Shown: one piece after another, positions 27,735-36,400 of the stretch | Numbering within the stretch: the first letter of the stretch is position 1 | How the letters are laid out: each line of letters opens with the position of its first letter | Assembly (NCBI RefSeq): GCF_011038785.1 | Contig: NZ_JAAKDT010000001.1 | Span: 124,001 to 188,000 of the forward strand | DNA from: Parabacteroides sp. ZJ-118 | GTDB lineage: Bacteria > Bacteroidota > Bacteroidia > Bacteroidales > Tannerellaceae | Direction of reading: 5' to 3' | DNA: 64,000 nt | Notes under the pieces: generated by a model | Databases searched by the model: none | What the model was told of the DNA's origin: nothing | The model's input: the letters and a program-made list of their open reading frames with translations, nothing else | Made by a program: the position numbers and the translations under genes

Positions 27735-29579
27735 TTATTCCTCCGCGTAGATCAACATCTGGCAATGCGCGCAGTCGAAGCGCAAACGCAAGAGTGTCTC
27801 CTTATAACGCAAGAAGTAGGGCTCCTTGTAGGGAGACCTTTGTTTCTGATAGGTAGGGCACCACCCCATGCTGTACCGCAGGCAATGCTTCGTGAACATC
27901 AAGGGGACATCCCGCCGGGGAGACAGCTCAAAAGCCTCTTCCACGGCGACCACGCCATGCGCCTTATAAAAAGCGCGGGCTTTGCTATTGGAGACATTCC
28001 CCAGATAGGTCAGGCGTTTCTCGGGAAAGGGGATTCCCGGAGTCTCGCCTGCACAGGGCTTAAACGGACGAGCCTCTTCCCCGCGGTAACGGATCCGCCG
28101 GGTAGCGATCAGCCTCTCCACCCCTTGCCTACGCATCTCGGCCAATAAAGAAGAGGGGACGAACCAGTTGTCGGACATCGCCACGACGACCTCCGCCGCC
28201 TCGAAAGGCGTGTCCCCCAACTTCGAGAGCCGGGTACGGATATTCTCCGCCTGCTCCCCCCGGGCCGGTTCTTTCCCGAACGGCCGGGTAAGCATGATAC
28301 GGGCTCCGGTCTCGTCCGTCATACTTAACGTGAAGCCAAAGGCGTTATCTTGAAATTCCATCCGGACAGCGATCTTTCGCTCGGCGGATGGCTTGGATAG
28401 CAGTTTATCAAACGCTTGATCGAAATTCCGGTACAAAGGTATTCCCGGACGGATCGCCGGGCGATCCAGCGTAAAGATCCGGTTCGCCTCCACACGGTTT
28501 ACCCGAAAGCCCTCCAACTCCCCTTTCTCGTTGAAGAAGGCAAGCCCGTCGCCATTATTCAATGGTTTCAACCCGGCGATCGTGAAAGAGTTCCCTTTCA
28601 GCGCTTTCACCGTACCCACCGGTTCTCCCAAGGACTTGGGCGTATCGAAGCTGGTGATATCCTTCGTGCGCTCCTTCCACAAGAAAGGCGTGAAACCCCG
28701 GTTGAAACTTTTCTCCGCCACAGGCTCGAACGTGTAAGTACTATGCCCGGCCGAGGCGCGACGGTACTCCGGCCGACGGGACAAGATAGCGTCTAGTCTC
28801 TTCCGGTACCAGGCCGTTACGTTTTTCACGTAAGATACATCCTTCAAACGACCCTCGATCTTCAAGGAAGAGACACCGGCATCCAACAGCTCCTCCAAGT
28901 ATTCCCCCCGGTTCATGTCCTTCAAGGATAAGAGATGCTTACCCGATACGATCTCCTTCCCATCCGCGTCGATCAAGCGATAAGGCAGGCGGCAATACTG
29001 GGCGCATTCCCCCCGGTTGGCGCTTCGCCCACTCAAGGCGGCGCTCAGGTAACACTGGCCGCTATAGCTTACGCATAGCGCCCCGTGCACGAAGACCTCC
29101 AGAGGCACGGTCGTCCGCTCGGCGATCTCCCGTATCTGGTTTAGCGACAGCTCCCTCGCCAATACGACTTGCGTGAAACCGACCTCTTGCAGGAATCTCA
29201 CCTTCTCCGGCGTACGGTTGTCCGTTTGCGTACTGGCGTGCAAGGGGATGGGCGGAAGGTTCAACTGGGTGATACCCATGTCTTGAACGATCAAGGCATC
29301 CGCCCCGGCCTCGTAAAGCTGCCAGATCATTCGCTCGGCCTCGGCCAGCTCCTCTTCTTTCAAGAGGGTATTCAAGGCCACGTAAACACGAGCCGAATAG
29401 AGATGGGCGTAATCGCAAAGCTGCCGTATATCGCCCGGCGTATTACCGGCGGCGGCGCGGGCCCCGAACTTCGGGGCGCCGATATAGACGGCATCGGCGC
29501 CATGGTTAATCGCCTCCCTGCCGCAAATCAGATCCTTGGCGGGAGATAGCAGTTCTATCGAACGGGGCTCTTTTCTCAT
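27735..29579 (-). CDS. U32-family protein (RlhA/TrhP-like RNA hydroxylation factor)
   Basis: The U32 group, once annotated as collagenases, includes E. coli RlhA (23S rRNA C2501 hydroxylation) and TrhP (tRNA U34 hydroxylation). The N-terminal barrel is typical (ELLSPAKDLICGREAINHGA, then VFVHGALCVSYSGQCYLSA and RGECAQYCRLPYRL). Conserved cysteines in that region, plus a C-terminal Cys set (KHCLRYSMGWC and FDCAHCQ), suggest an iron-sulfur site, as in RlhA. At 614 residues it has the long form with a C-terminal extension. It begins 1 nt after the metA stop, so the two are cotranscribed. Confidence 0.85.
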   Translation of the reverse strand: MRKEPRSIELLSPAKDLICGREAINHGADAVYIGAPKFGARAAAGNTPGDIRQLCDYAHLYSARVYVALNTLLKEEELAEAERMIWQLYEAGADALIVQDMGITQLNLPPIPLHASTQTDNRTPEKVRFLQEVGFTQVVLARELSLNQIREIAERTTVPLEVFVHGALCVSYSGQCYLSAALSGRSANRGECAQYCRLPYRLIDADGKEIVSGKHLLSLKDMNRGEYLEELLDAGVSSLKIEGRLKDVSYVKNVTAWYRKRLDAILSRRPEYRRASAGHSTYTFEPVAEKSFNRGFTPFLWKERTKDITSFDTPKSLGEPVGTVKALKGNSFTIAGLKPLNNGDGLAFFNEKGELEGFRVNRVEANRIFTLDRPAIRPGIPLYRNFDQAFDKLLSKPSAERKIAVRMEFQDNAFGFTLSMTDETGARIMLTRPFGKEPARGEQAENIRTRLSKLGDTPFEAAEVVVAMSDNWFVPSSLLAEMRRQGVERLIATRRIRYRGEEARPFKPCAGETPGIPFPEKRLTYLGNVSNSKARAFYKAHGVVAVEEAFELSPRRDVPLMFTKHCLRYSMGWCPTYQKQRSPYKEPYFLRYKETLLRLRFDCAHCQMLIYAEE

Positions 29580-30512
29580 TTACAGGCTTCCTAGTTTTTT
29601 AATATCTTCCCGGCGGAACGGGGTCTCCTGGTATACGTAATAGTTCAGCCAATTGGTGAACAGCAGGTTCGCGTGCCCCCGCCAACGCACCACCGGGCCT
29701 TGCGCCGGATCGTTATTCCGGTAATAATTACGAGGCTTGTTGATGGGCAACCCCTTCCCCAAATCGCGCATGTACTCATCATTCAGCGTATAGGGCGAAT
29801 ACTCGGAATGGCCGGTGATGAAGAATTCCCGTCCGCCGCGGGCCATCGCCATATAGACGCCGGATTCCTCGCTCTCGGACAACAGGGTGAGCTCGGGTAC
29901 CTTCAGGATATCCTCCCGGCGAATCTCGGTATGACGGCTGTGAGGCACGAGGAACTCGTCATCGAATCCCCGGAAGATCGGGACAAACGGTTCCCGGAGC
30001 GAATGACGGAAGACACCGAACATCTTGGCCGGCAAATCATATTTAGGCACCCCATAGAAATGGTATAGCCCCGCTTGCGCCGCCCAGCAGATATACAGCG
30101 TGGAGGTAACGTGCGTACGGGCCCAATCGAATATCCGCACGATCTCCTCCCAGTAACTGACCTCCTCGAAAGGCATCCGCTCCACGGGAGCGCCCGTCAC
30201 GATCATCCCGTCGTAGAAGTCATCCGCCATCTCATCGAAATCCTTATAAAATTCCCGCATGTGCTCGATGGGCGTATTCTTCGGCGTATGTCCCTTGATC
30301 TTCATAAAATCAAGCTCCACCTGCAGGGGTGTATTACTGAGGAGGCGAACCAGGTCCGTCTCGGTCGTTATCTTAAGAGGCATCAAATTCAATACGACCA
30401 CCCGGAGGGGGCGGATATCCTGCTCCGACGCGCGCAAGGAATCCATCACGAAGATCTGTTCCTTCTTCAGCAGCTCGATAGCCGGTAAGTTCTTCTGTAA
30501 ATTTAATGGCAT
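29580..30512 (-). CDS. metA: Homoserine O-acyltransferase MetA, probably acetyl-CoA specific
   Basis: First committed step of methionine synthesis. The fold and catalytic triad are clear: Cys142 in LYICWAAQAG, plus a His and Glu in ITGHSEYS near 235-237. Position 111, the residue known to set acyl-donor choice in this family, is Glu (TGAPVE); Glu111 goes with acetyl-CoA and Gly111 with succinyl-CoA. The enzyme is therefore predicted to be a homoserine O-acetyltransferase despite the usual succinyltransferase label. 310 residues is full length. A promoter box with a palindrome lies just upstream. Confidence 0.94.
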   Translation of the reverse strand: MPLNLQKNLPAIELLKKEQIFVMDSLRASEQDIRPLRVVVLNLMPLKITTETDLVRLLSNTPLQVELDFMKIKGHTPKNTPIEHMREFYKDFDEMADDFYDGMIVTGAPVERMPFEEVSYWEEIVRIFDWARTHVTSTLYICWAAQAGLYHFYGVPKYDLPAKMFGVFRHSLREPFVPIFRGFDDEFLVPHSRHTEIRREDILKVPELTLLSESEESGVYMAMARGGREFFITGHSEYSPYTLNDEYMRDLGKGLPINKPRNYYRNNDPAQGPVVRWRGHANLLFTNWLNYYVYQETPFRREDIKKLGSL

Positions 30513-30540
30513 TTTCTATCTCTGATTGTTTCTACGGGCG

Positions 30541-30568
30541 CGAAGATAATGAGAAAATTCTCATTATC
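30541..30568 (-). promoter_or_regulatory. metA promoter box with overlapping palindrome
   Basis: TATCTTCG on the minus strand (30541-30548) is a near-consensus -7 box 29 nt before metA. GATAATGAGA (30545-30554) and TCTCATTATC (30559-30568) form a 10-bp inverted repeat with a 4-nt centre lying between the -7 and -33 positions. This is a good position for a repressor site. Confidence 0.5.
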
Positions 30569-30638
30569 GCTTCTTCACCATCCGGATCACCGGGTTTTCA
30601 CGGCTTCCATTCACACGTATAGCTGCGTCGGGCCGTAT

Positions 30639-30682
30639 AAACCGCCATGAATAGGGTTGTCAACCGCCATGAATAGGCATCG
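30639..30682. repeat. 22-bp tandem duplication, intergenic
   Basis: Two 22-bp units (30639-30660 and 30661-30682) share the core AACCGCCATGAATAGG. The following 40 bp may be decayed copies. No gene is visible in the 242-nt gap 30513-30754. Confidence 0.65.
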
Positions 30683-30754
30683 TAAACCCGTCAGAACCCA
30701 TTCGTAATCCAATGGAATCGTTCAAAGGAATCAATGGATATGCATCCGGATGAA

Positions 30755-31702
30755 TTATTCTCGCCGGAACGAAAGGGCTTTTTTTCGGGAAAGCGAAGGC
30801 ATTTCGAATGAAAGAAGCAAGTCGTGAGCGAAGATAGCGGAGTAAGCTCTCGCCCCTTTGTCCCAAAGATGTGCCACATCCTTGAAATACTCGGGGTGAT
30901 TGAGAAAAAGACCTCTGGTGTGATAATCAAAGAAAGGGATGCCATGCTCGGCCGCCACGGCTTTCAGCACATCGTATTTATCCATACCAACTTGACTATA
31001 ACGGGGAGATACCATAAATACCAATCTTATCGCCCGGTCCTCGCAGAGTGAGATGAACTTGCGCAAATAAACCAGTTTCAAACTATCCGCATCTGTACGG
31101 GTCTCGTCATACTCCAGCTCATCGGGGAAACGGACGGGTTCAGGCCCGGGCAAGTAACCGTGGTCCTCATTAGCCTGTCGGTTTACGAGCAAGCCGGCCA
31201 AATTGGATACCGCCTTCGCGTTGTAGCGATAAAGATGGGATACCTCGTACGCCCAATGTGTGCCGGCCAAGCGGAAAACGGAATCTGCACGCTCGTCATA
31301 CCCGTAATAGGGAGCGAAGAAACTGATCGTATTAAACGGGTTCGATTGGATCTTATAATCATTGTCCATCAACTCCAAGCATACCATCTTGGGCGTATGG
31401 TGAGAGAGAACTTGACTCAGTACCCAGTAGTGGGCGAATATATTGTCGGAAGCATCTATACCGCCATTATACACGCTCATACCCAATGAGTCGCTGATGA
31501 TAGAAGGCACGTAATGGAAATTGCAACGGGAAGTCCCCATCAAAACGACGTCCTCATCCACATCATTCACCAAATACCTGATCTTAGGAGCGGTTATATC
31601 GGAGGTATGTTGATTTACCCAACCCATACAGAGGCCTCCCACGCGATCTACGACAAACACACCAGTCAATACTACGATAAAACTAACTATCAATTGTCTC
31701 AT
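30755..31702 (-). CDS. SGNH-like hydrolase or esterase, MBOAT partner
   Basis: A 315-residue protein with an N-terminal membrane anchor (residues 2-20) and a periplasmic SGNH/GDSL-type fold. Block I is LMGTSRCNFHY (Ser58), and the C-terminal DVAHLWDKGA supplies an Asp-x-x-His pair. Proteins of this kind (DltD, AlgJ/AlgX, PatB analogues) work with membrane O-acyltransferases to load or remove acyl groups on glycans. The upstream neighbour, 27 nt away, is an MBOAT gene, so a two-component acylation system is likely. The glycan target is unknown. Confidence 0.8.
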   Translation of the reverse strand: MRQLIVSFIVVLTGVFVVDRVGGLCMGWVNQHTSDITAPKIRYLVNDVDEDVVLMGTSRCNFHYVPSIISDSLGMSVYNGGIDASDNIFAHYWVLSQVLSHHTPKMVCLELMDNDYKIQSNPFNTISFFAPYYGYDERADSVFRLAGTHWAYEVSHLYRYNAKAVSNLAGLLVNRQANEDHGYLPGPEPVRFPDELEYDETRTDADSLKLVYLRKFISLCEDRAIRLVFMVSPRYSQVGMDKYDVLKAVAAEHGIPFFDYHTRGLFLNHPEYFKDVAHLWDKGARAYSAIFAHDLLLSFEMPSLSRKKALSFRRE

Positions 31703-31729
31703 TTTCCCTATACATTTACGTTAATGACC

Positions 31730-33133
31730 TCAAAACTGAAAGTAGATAAACTGATCGCCATTCAACACCCCAAACAGAAGGATATAAGCGATCATCGCCA
31801 CCATATACAGATGGCGTACCGACCATACGGGAGACTCGGATATACGTACCTGCCACCCAAACTCATCAATACCCTCCTTCGCGAACAACACGGACAAAGC
31901 GATAGCGATCGCCATAAAGTCAGCAAGCCTCAGATAAGGCATCGCCATATTGGTAAAGATCTCGCCAAGGATCGTCAACGCGTCCGAAAGGCTGTTCGCA
32001 CGGAAAAACACCCATGCCAAGCTCACCACACAAAACGTGACAAACACATGCAGGAAACGAGCGAAACCACTCCATCTTGCCCGATGGAACCCAAACATAC
32101 GTTCCACGCATTGCAACGCGCCATGAAGCGTTCCCCAAACAAGAAAAGTCCAATTCGCGCCATGCCATAAGCCGCTGATCACGAAAGTAACCAACACATT
32201 GAAGTAACAGCGAAGGTTCCCCACCCTGTTCCCTCCCAACGGAATATAGATATAATCCTTGAACCACGTGGAAAGCGAGATATGCCAACGCCTCCAGAAC
32301 TCGGTCACGCTGGCGGCGAAATAAGGCCGACGGAAGTTCTCCATCAACCGGAACCCCATCACACGAGCCACACCGATAGCTACCAAGGAATAACCAGCGA
32401 AGTCGCCATAGATCTGAAACGGAAAGAAAAGGGAGGCCAGCAAGAAAGACCCTCCATCGTGATGCGCCACGTTATTAAATACCGCATCCACATACAACCC
32501 GCAACGATCCGCCAGTACCAACTTCAAGAAGAACCCCCAAAGCATGAACCGAAAACCAGCCATGGCATCCTCATAACAAAAGGCATGTTTCTCCTTGAAC
32601 TGGGGTAATAGGTTCGTGGAGCGTTCGATCGGTCCTGCCACCAGCTGAGGAAAGAAAGAGACAAACAAGGCGTAGGTAAAAAAATTCCTCTCCACCGGTG
32701 TCACCTTCCGGTACACATCAATCGAATAGCCCAACGCTTGAAAGGTATAGAAGGAAATCCCGACCGGCAACAACATATCGAATCTCGGGAAATCTACCGC
32801 CCAGCCAAACGCTTCCAGAAAGACGGAAAGATTCATGGCCGCGAAATTATAGTACTTGAAGAAGAAGAGGATCGAGAGATTAAGCACCAAGCTGGCAACC
32901 AAACACAGACGCTTCTTTGCCCGCTCCTCGAAATATCCGATACCAAGGGCCGCCAAATAAGTGATCACCGTACTGGTCAACAATAGCAAGGCATAGACCG
33001 GTTGCCAGTTCATATAGAAATAGTAACTAGCGGCAAGCAGGAACAAATTACGGATCCTCAACGACGGTAAAGCAAAATAAACCGCACATACCAACGGGAA
33101 GAACAACAGGAAAGCGATCGAGTTGAACAGCAT
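31730..33133 (-). CDS. MBOAT-family O-acyltransferase
   Basis: Polytopic inner-membrane acyltransferase of the AlgI/DltB/PatA branch. Landmarks are MLFNSIAFLLFFPLVCAVYF at the start, WRRWHISLSTWFKDYIYIPL in the middle, and the catalytic His in ISGLWHGANWTF. It should pass an acyl group across the membrane for transfer to a surface glycan by the SGNH partner downstream. The start at 33133 is the family-standard one; the frame also extends 22 codons upstream, to 33199, into the RNA described next. Confidence 0.92.
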   Translation of the reverse strand: MLFNSIAFLLFFPLVCAVYFALPSLRIRNLFLLAASYYFYMNWQPVYALLLLTSTVITYLAALGIGYFEERAKKRLCLVASLVLNLSILFFFKYYNFAAMNLSVFLEAFGWAVDFPRFDMLLPVGISFYTFQALGYSIDVYRKVTPVERNFFTYALFVSFFPQLVAGPIERSTNLLPQFKEKHAFCYEDAMAGFRFMLWGFFLKLVLADRCGLYVDAVFNNVAHHDGGSFLLASLFFPFQIYGDFAGYSLVAIGVARVMGFRLMENFRRPYFAASVTEFWRRWHISLSTWFKDYIYIPLGGNRVGNLRCYFNVLVTFVISGLWHGANWTFLVWGTLHGALQCVERMFGFHRARWSGFARFLHVFVTFCVVSLAWVFFRANSLSDALTILGEIFTNMAMPYLRLADFMAIAIALSVLFAKEGIDEFGWQVRISESPVWSVRHLYMVAMIAYILLFGVLNGDQFIYFQF

Positions 33134-33176
33134 AATATCCACTACCTCCCTGTCCCCTCCGGTAGGTCTTTTAATA

Positions 33177-33411
33177 AATAAAAAAAGCGTGGGAACCATC
33201 GTCTATCACTGTTCTGAGGCTCTGGACTGCCCGCTAACCAATAATAGAACAATAGTCCCACGCCTTATGCAAGTATACAATCCACCCATCACGGGCAGGC
33301 ATATATAACAAACATAAGCGCAGGAACCATTTGCCTATTATCCTGGTTAGCCGAAATTGTCCAGATTCCAGAACAGGATAATATCGAAACGCTTCTACGT
33401 CATATCACTAA
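33177..33411 (-). ncRNA. Structured non-coding RNA, rod-shaped, 6S-like
   Basis: The minus strand here folds into one long hairpin built from nested helices. From outside in (plus coordinates): 33389-33394 with 33185-33190; 33369-33374 with 33211-33216; 33359-33364 with 33222-33227; 33345-33351 with 33233-33239; 33335-33341 with 33241-33247; 33323-33331 with 33251-33259 (one or two G-U); 33313-33318 with 33264-33269. Unpaired strands of about 14 and 20 nt between the first two helices form an internal bubble. The 3' end is a T-run (33186 down). A rod with a large bubble, a strong promoter and a U-tail is the design of 6S RNA, the regulator that traps RNA polymerase. An alternative hairpin (33187-33194 with 33256-33263) would act as the terminator. 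A leader RNA for the MBOAT gene is the other reading. Confidence 0.6.
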
Positions 33412-33418
33412 AACGTCA

Positions 33419-33449
33419 CAAAGATAAGGCTTCCTCGATAAACACGCAA
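33419..33449 (-). promoter_or_regulatory. Promoter of the structured RNA
   Basis: On the minus strand: TTG (33447-33449), a 20-nt spacer, then a perfect TATCTTTG (33419-33426). The predicted start falls near 33411, just before the outermost helix. Confidence 0.65.
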
Positions 33450-33485
33450 GAAACAAACAAGGGGAAAAGTTGGATACAAATCGCG

Positions 33486-36400
33486 CTATCGGAACCCTCC
33501 CCCTAAAGCCTTATACAGATATACCACCGACAGCAACTCATCCAACACGGCATTGTTCAAGCCGATCTGGGCGTCCAGCAAGCCGCGCTGGGCGTCCAAC
33601 ACGTCCATGTAGCTGATGACACCGTTGATGTATTGCAATTGGGCGAGTTCCAGGTATTTGCTGGCGGATGCTTCCAGATTCACGCGGGAGGCACGGATCT
33701 CCTTCACCTTGCGAACGGTCACGATAGCGTTGTTCACCTCCTTGAAGGCGCCTAATACGCTCTTCTCGTAACGATAGACCTCTTGCTCGTAACGAGCCCT
33801 CTCCGCTCTCACTCTCGCCTTGTTCTTCCCCATGGCGAAGATCGGCTGCAACAGGCTTCCGGCGATGAAACCTGCCGGACTCTTCAAGATACCGCTTAAC
33901 TCATCGCTCTCGAAACCGTAATTGCTTGTCAAACGGATCTTCGGGAATAAGTCCGTTTGCGCCACACCCACTTGAGCGTTCGCCGCCCGAAGCTTAAACT
34001 CCGCTTGGCGCATATCCGGCCGCCGCTCCAGCAAAGAAGACGGTAAGCCGATCGGTAAGGCATCCGGCAAGTGCTGGTCGCTCAACGAGAGGCCACGGGG
34101 AATATCATCCGTATACTCGCCCAGCAGCATGCTGAGGTCGCTTTCCTTGATCTTGATCTGGCGCTCCAGCGAGGGGATCAAGGTCTCGGTACGGGCCAAC
34201 TCCACTTGGGCTTGGTTGTAAGCCGTCTCGGAGGTAAGCCCGCCCTCATACCGGAGCTTCGCCAAGCGGACACCCTCACGACGTGCGTCCAAGGTTTGTT
34301 GCACGATCGACAACTCTTGGTCCAAGGCGCAAAGTTGATAATAATTGGCGGCTACCTCGGCGATGATGGTCAATCGCAAGGCACGCCGGCCCTCCACGGT
34401 CTGCATATAGGAAGCGATGGCCGCCTCGTTCGCCCAGCGGAGGTTGCCCCATAAATCCAATTCCCAAGACAAAGCCAGTTTCGCCCCGAACTCCGGATCG
34501 GGCTTCGGATCATCCCCTCCATAGTTCAAGCGTTCCTTTTGCGCGTAGATATTCGCTCCCACCTCCGGCAGCCTATTCGCGAAAGAGATCCGCCGGGCGG
34601 CGATCATCTCCCTCACCTTAGCGGCGGCTATCTTCAGATCCTTGTTCGTCTCCAGCGCCTTCCGGATCAGATCCCTCAAGGTCTCATCGGCATAAAGGCT
34701 CTCCCAAGGGATATTCTCCACGGATGTCGTATCGGCCGTATCCGTATAAGCCTCGATCCGGTCCGGCAGGTTCAACTCCGGACGCGCGTACCGCTTTCCG
34801 ATCTTGCAGGAAGGGAGCGCCAGCATAGAGACGACACACACCACGGTTACCACTGTTTTCTTTTGAGCGATACGTCCCATCCGTATCCTCCCCTTTATCT
34901 TATAGATCCAGACGAAGAAGAAGGGGACCAACACGATACCTACCGTAATCGCCACCAGCATACCGAAGAATACGCCCGTACCGATACTATGGCGGGAAGC
35001 CGAGCCCGGCCCGCTGGCCAACACCATCGGAAGCATACCCAACACGAAAGCCAACGAGGTCATCAAGATCGGGCGGAAACGCATCTGGGCGGCATGGATA
35101 GCGGCTTTCACCACATCCACCCCGTTATCCACCTGCACCTTGGCGAACTCGACGATCAAGATGGCGTTCTTCGCCGCCAACCCGATCAAGGTTACCAGAC
35201 CGATCTGGAAATAGATATCGTTCTCCAGCCCCGTCACCCAGATCCCTAAGCAGGCACCCAACGTGGCGACCGGCAAGGAAAGCAATACGGCGATCGGCAC
35301 GATCCAGCTCTCATACTGAGCCGCCAAGAACAAGAAGACAAACAAAAACACCAACGCCAAGACAAAAACGGTCTGCCCATCGGCCTGTTTCTCCTGATAG
35401 GAAAGGCCGCTCCACTCCAGACCGATATTCTCGGGCAGATGCTCCCTGGCGATCCGTTCCATCGCCGCCATCGCCTCCCCCGTACTGTATCCTGGGGCGG
35501 CTACAGCATGGATCGAGGCCGTGGTGAACATATTGAAACGTTTGATCGTTCCCGGGCCGGTCGTATATTGAGTCGTACCCAAGGCGGTCAATGGAACCAT
35601 CGCCCCATCCTTGCCGCGCACGAAGAACAAATCCAGATTATCCCGGGTAGCCCGATAAGGCGCCTCCGCTTGGATATATACACGGTAAATACGGTTGAAC
35701 ATATTGAAGTCGTTCACGTATACGGAGCCCAGATAAGCCTTCATGGTCGAGAAAATATCGGACAGGGGAATGCCGAGGAACTTCGCCCGGTCGCGATCCA
35801 CGTCGAAATACAACTGCGGGATCTCGCTCTGCATGGCGGAAGAGACGCCCTGAAGCTCCGGCGCTCGCGAGGCGTAATACAGGAAGGTATCCGTGGCGCT
35901 TACCAGATGATCCCAGCCAGCGTCTCCCCTCGCCTCCAACTGCATCTCCAAGCCACCGCTCTCGCCCAAGCCCGGGATTACCGGCGGACGGTTCACGTAC
36001 GACTTAGCCTCGGGGTAATAATAAAATTCCCGGCGGGCATCGGCCATCACGTCCTCCACCTGCATACCGGAGGATTTACGCGCTTCCCACGGTTTCAAGA
36101 TCACCGTTAGCGTCGCACGCCCTTGATTCGTACCGACACGGGGACTGCTACCCGTCACGTTCTGTACGTAGGCCACGGCCGGATGATGGTCGAGGAACTC
36201 GATCGCACGGTCTGTCACGGCACGTGTACGCTCCAAGGTAGTACCCTCGGGCATCTCTAGCTCTACGGTGAAGAATCCTTGATCCTCCTCCGGGATAAAG
36301 CTGGTAGGCAACACCCGGTTCAAGACGAAGATAGCCACCAGCACCATCCCGAACCCGACCCAGATACGGCGGGGATTCGCGATGGAGATACGCAACAACT

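Noticed and set aside
33187-33263. Simple terminator only
   Set aside because: It explains the 3' end but not the six other helices or the strong promoter 220 nt upstream.
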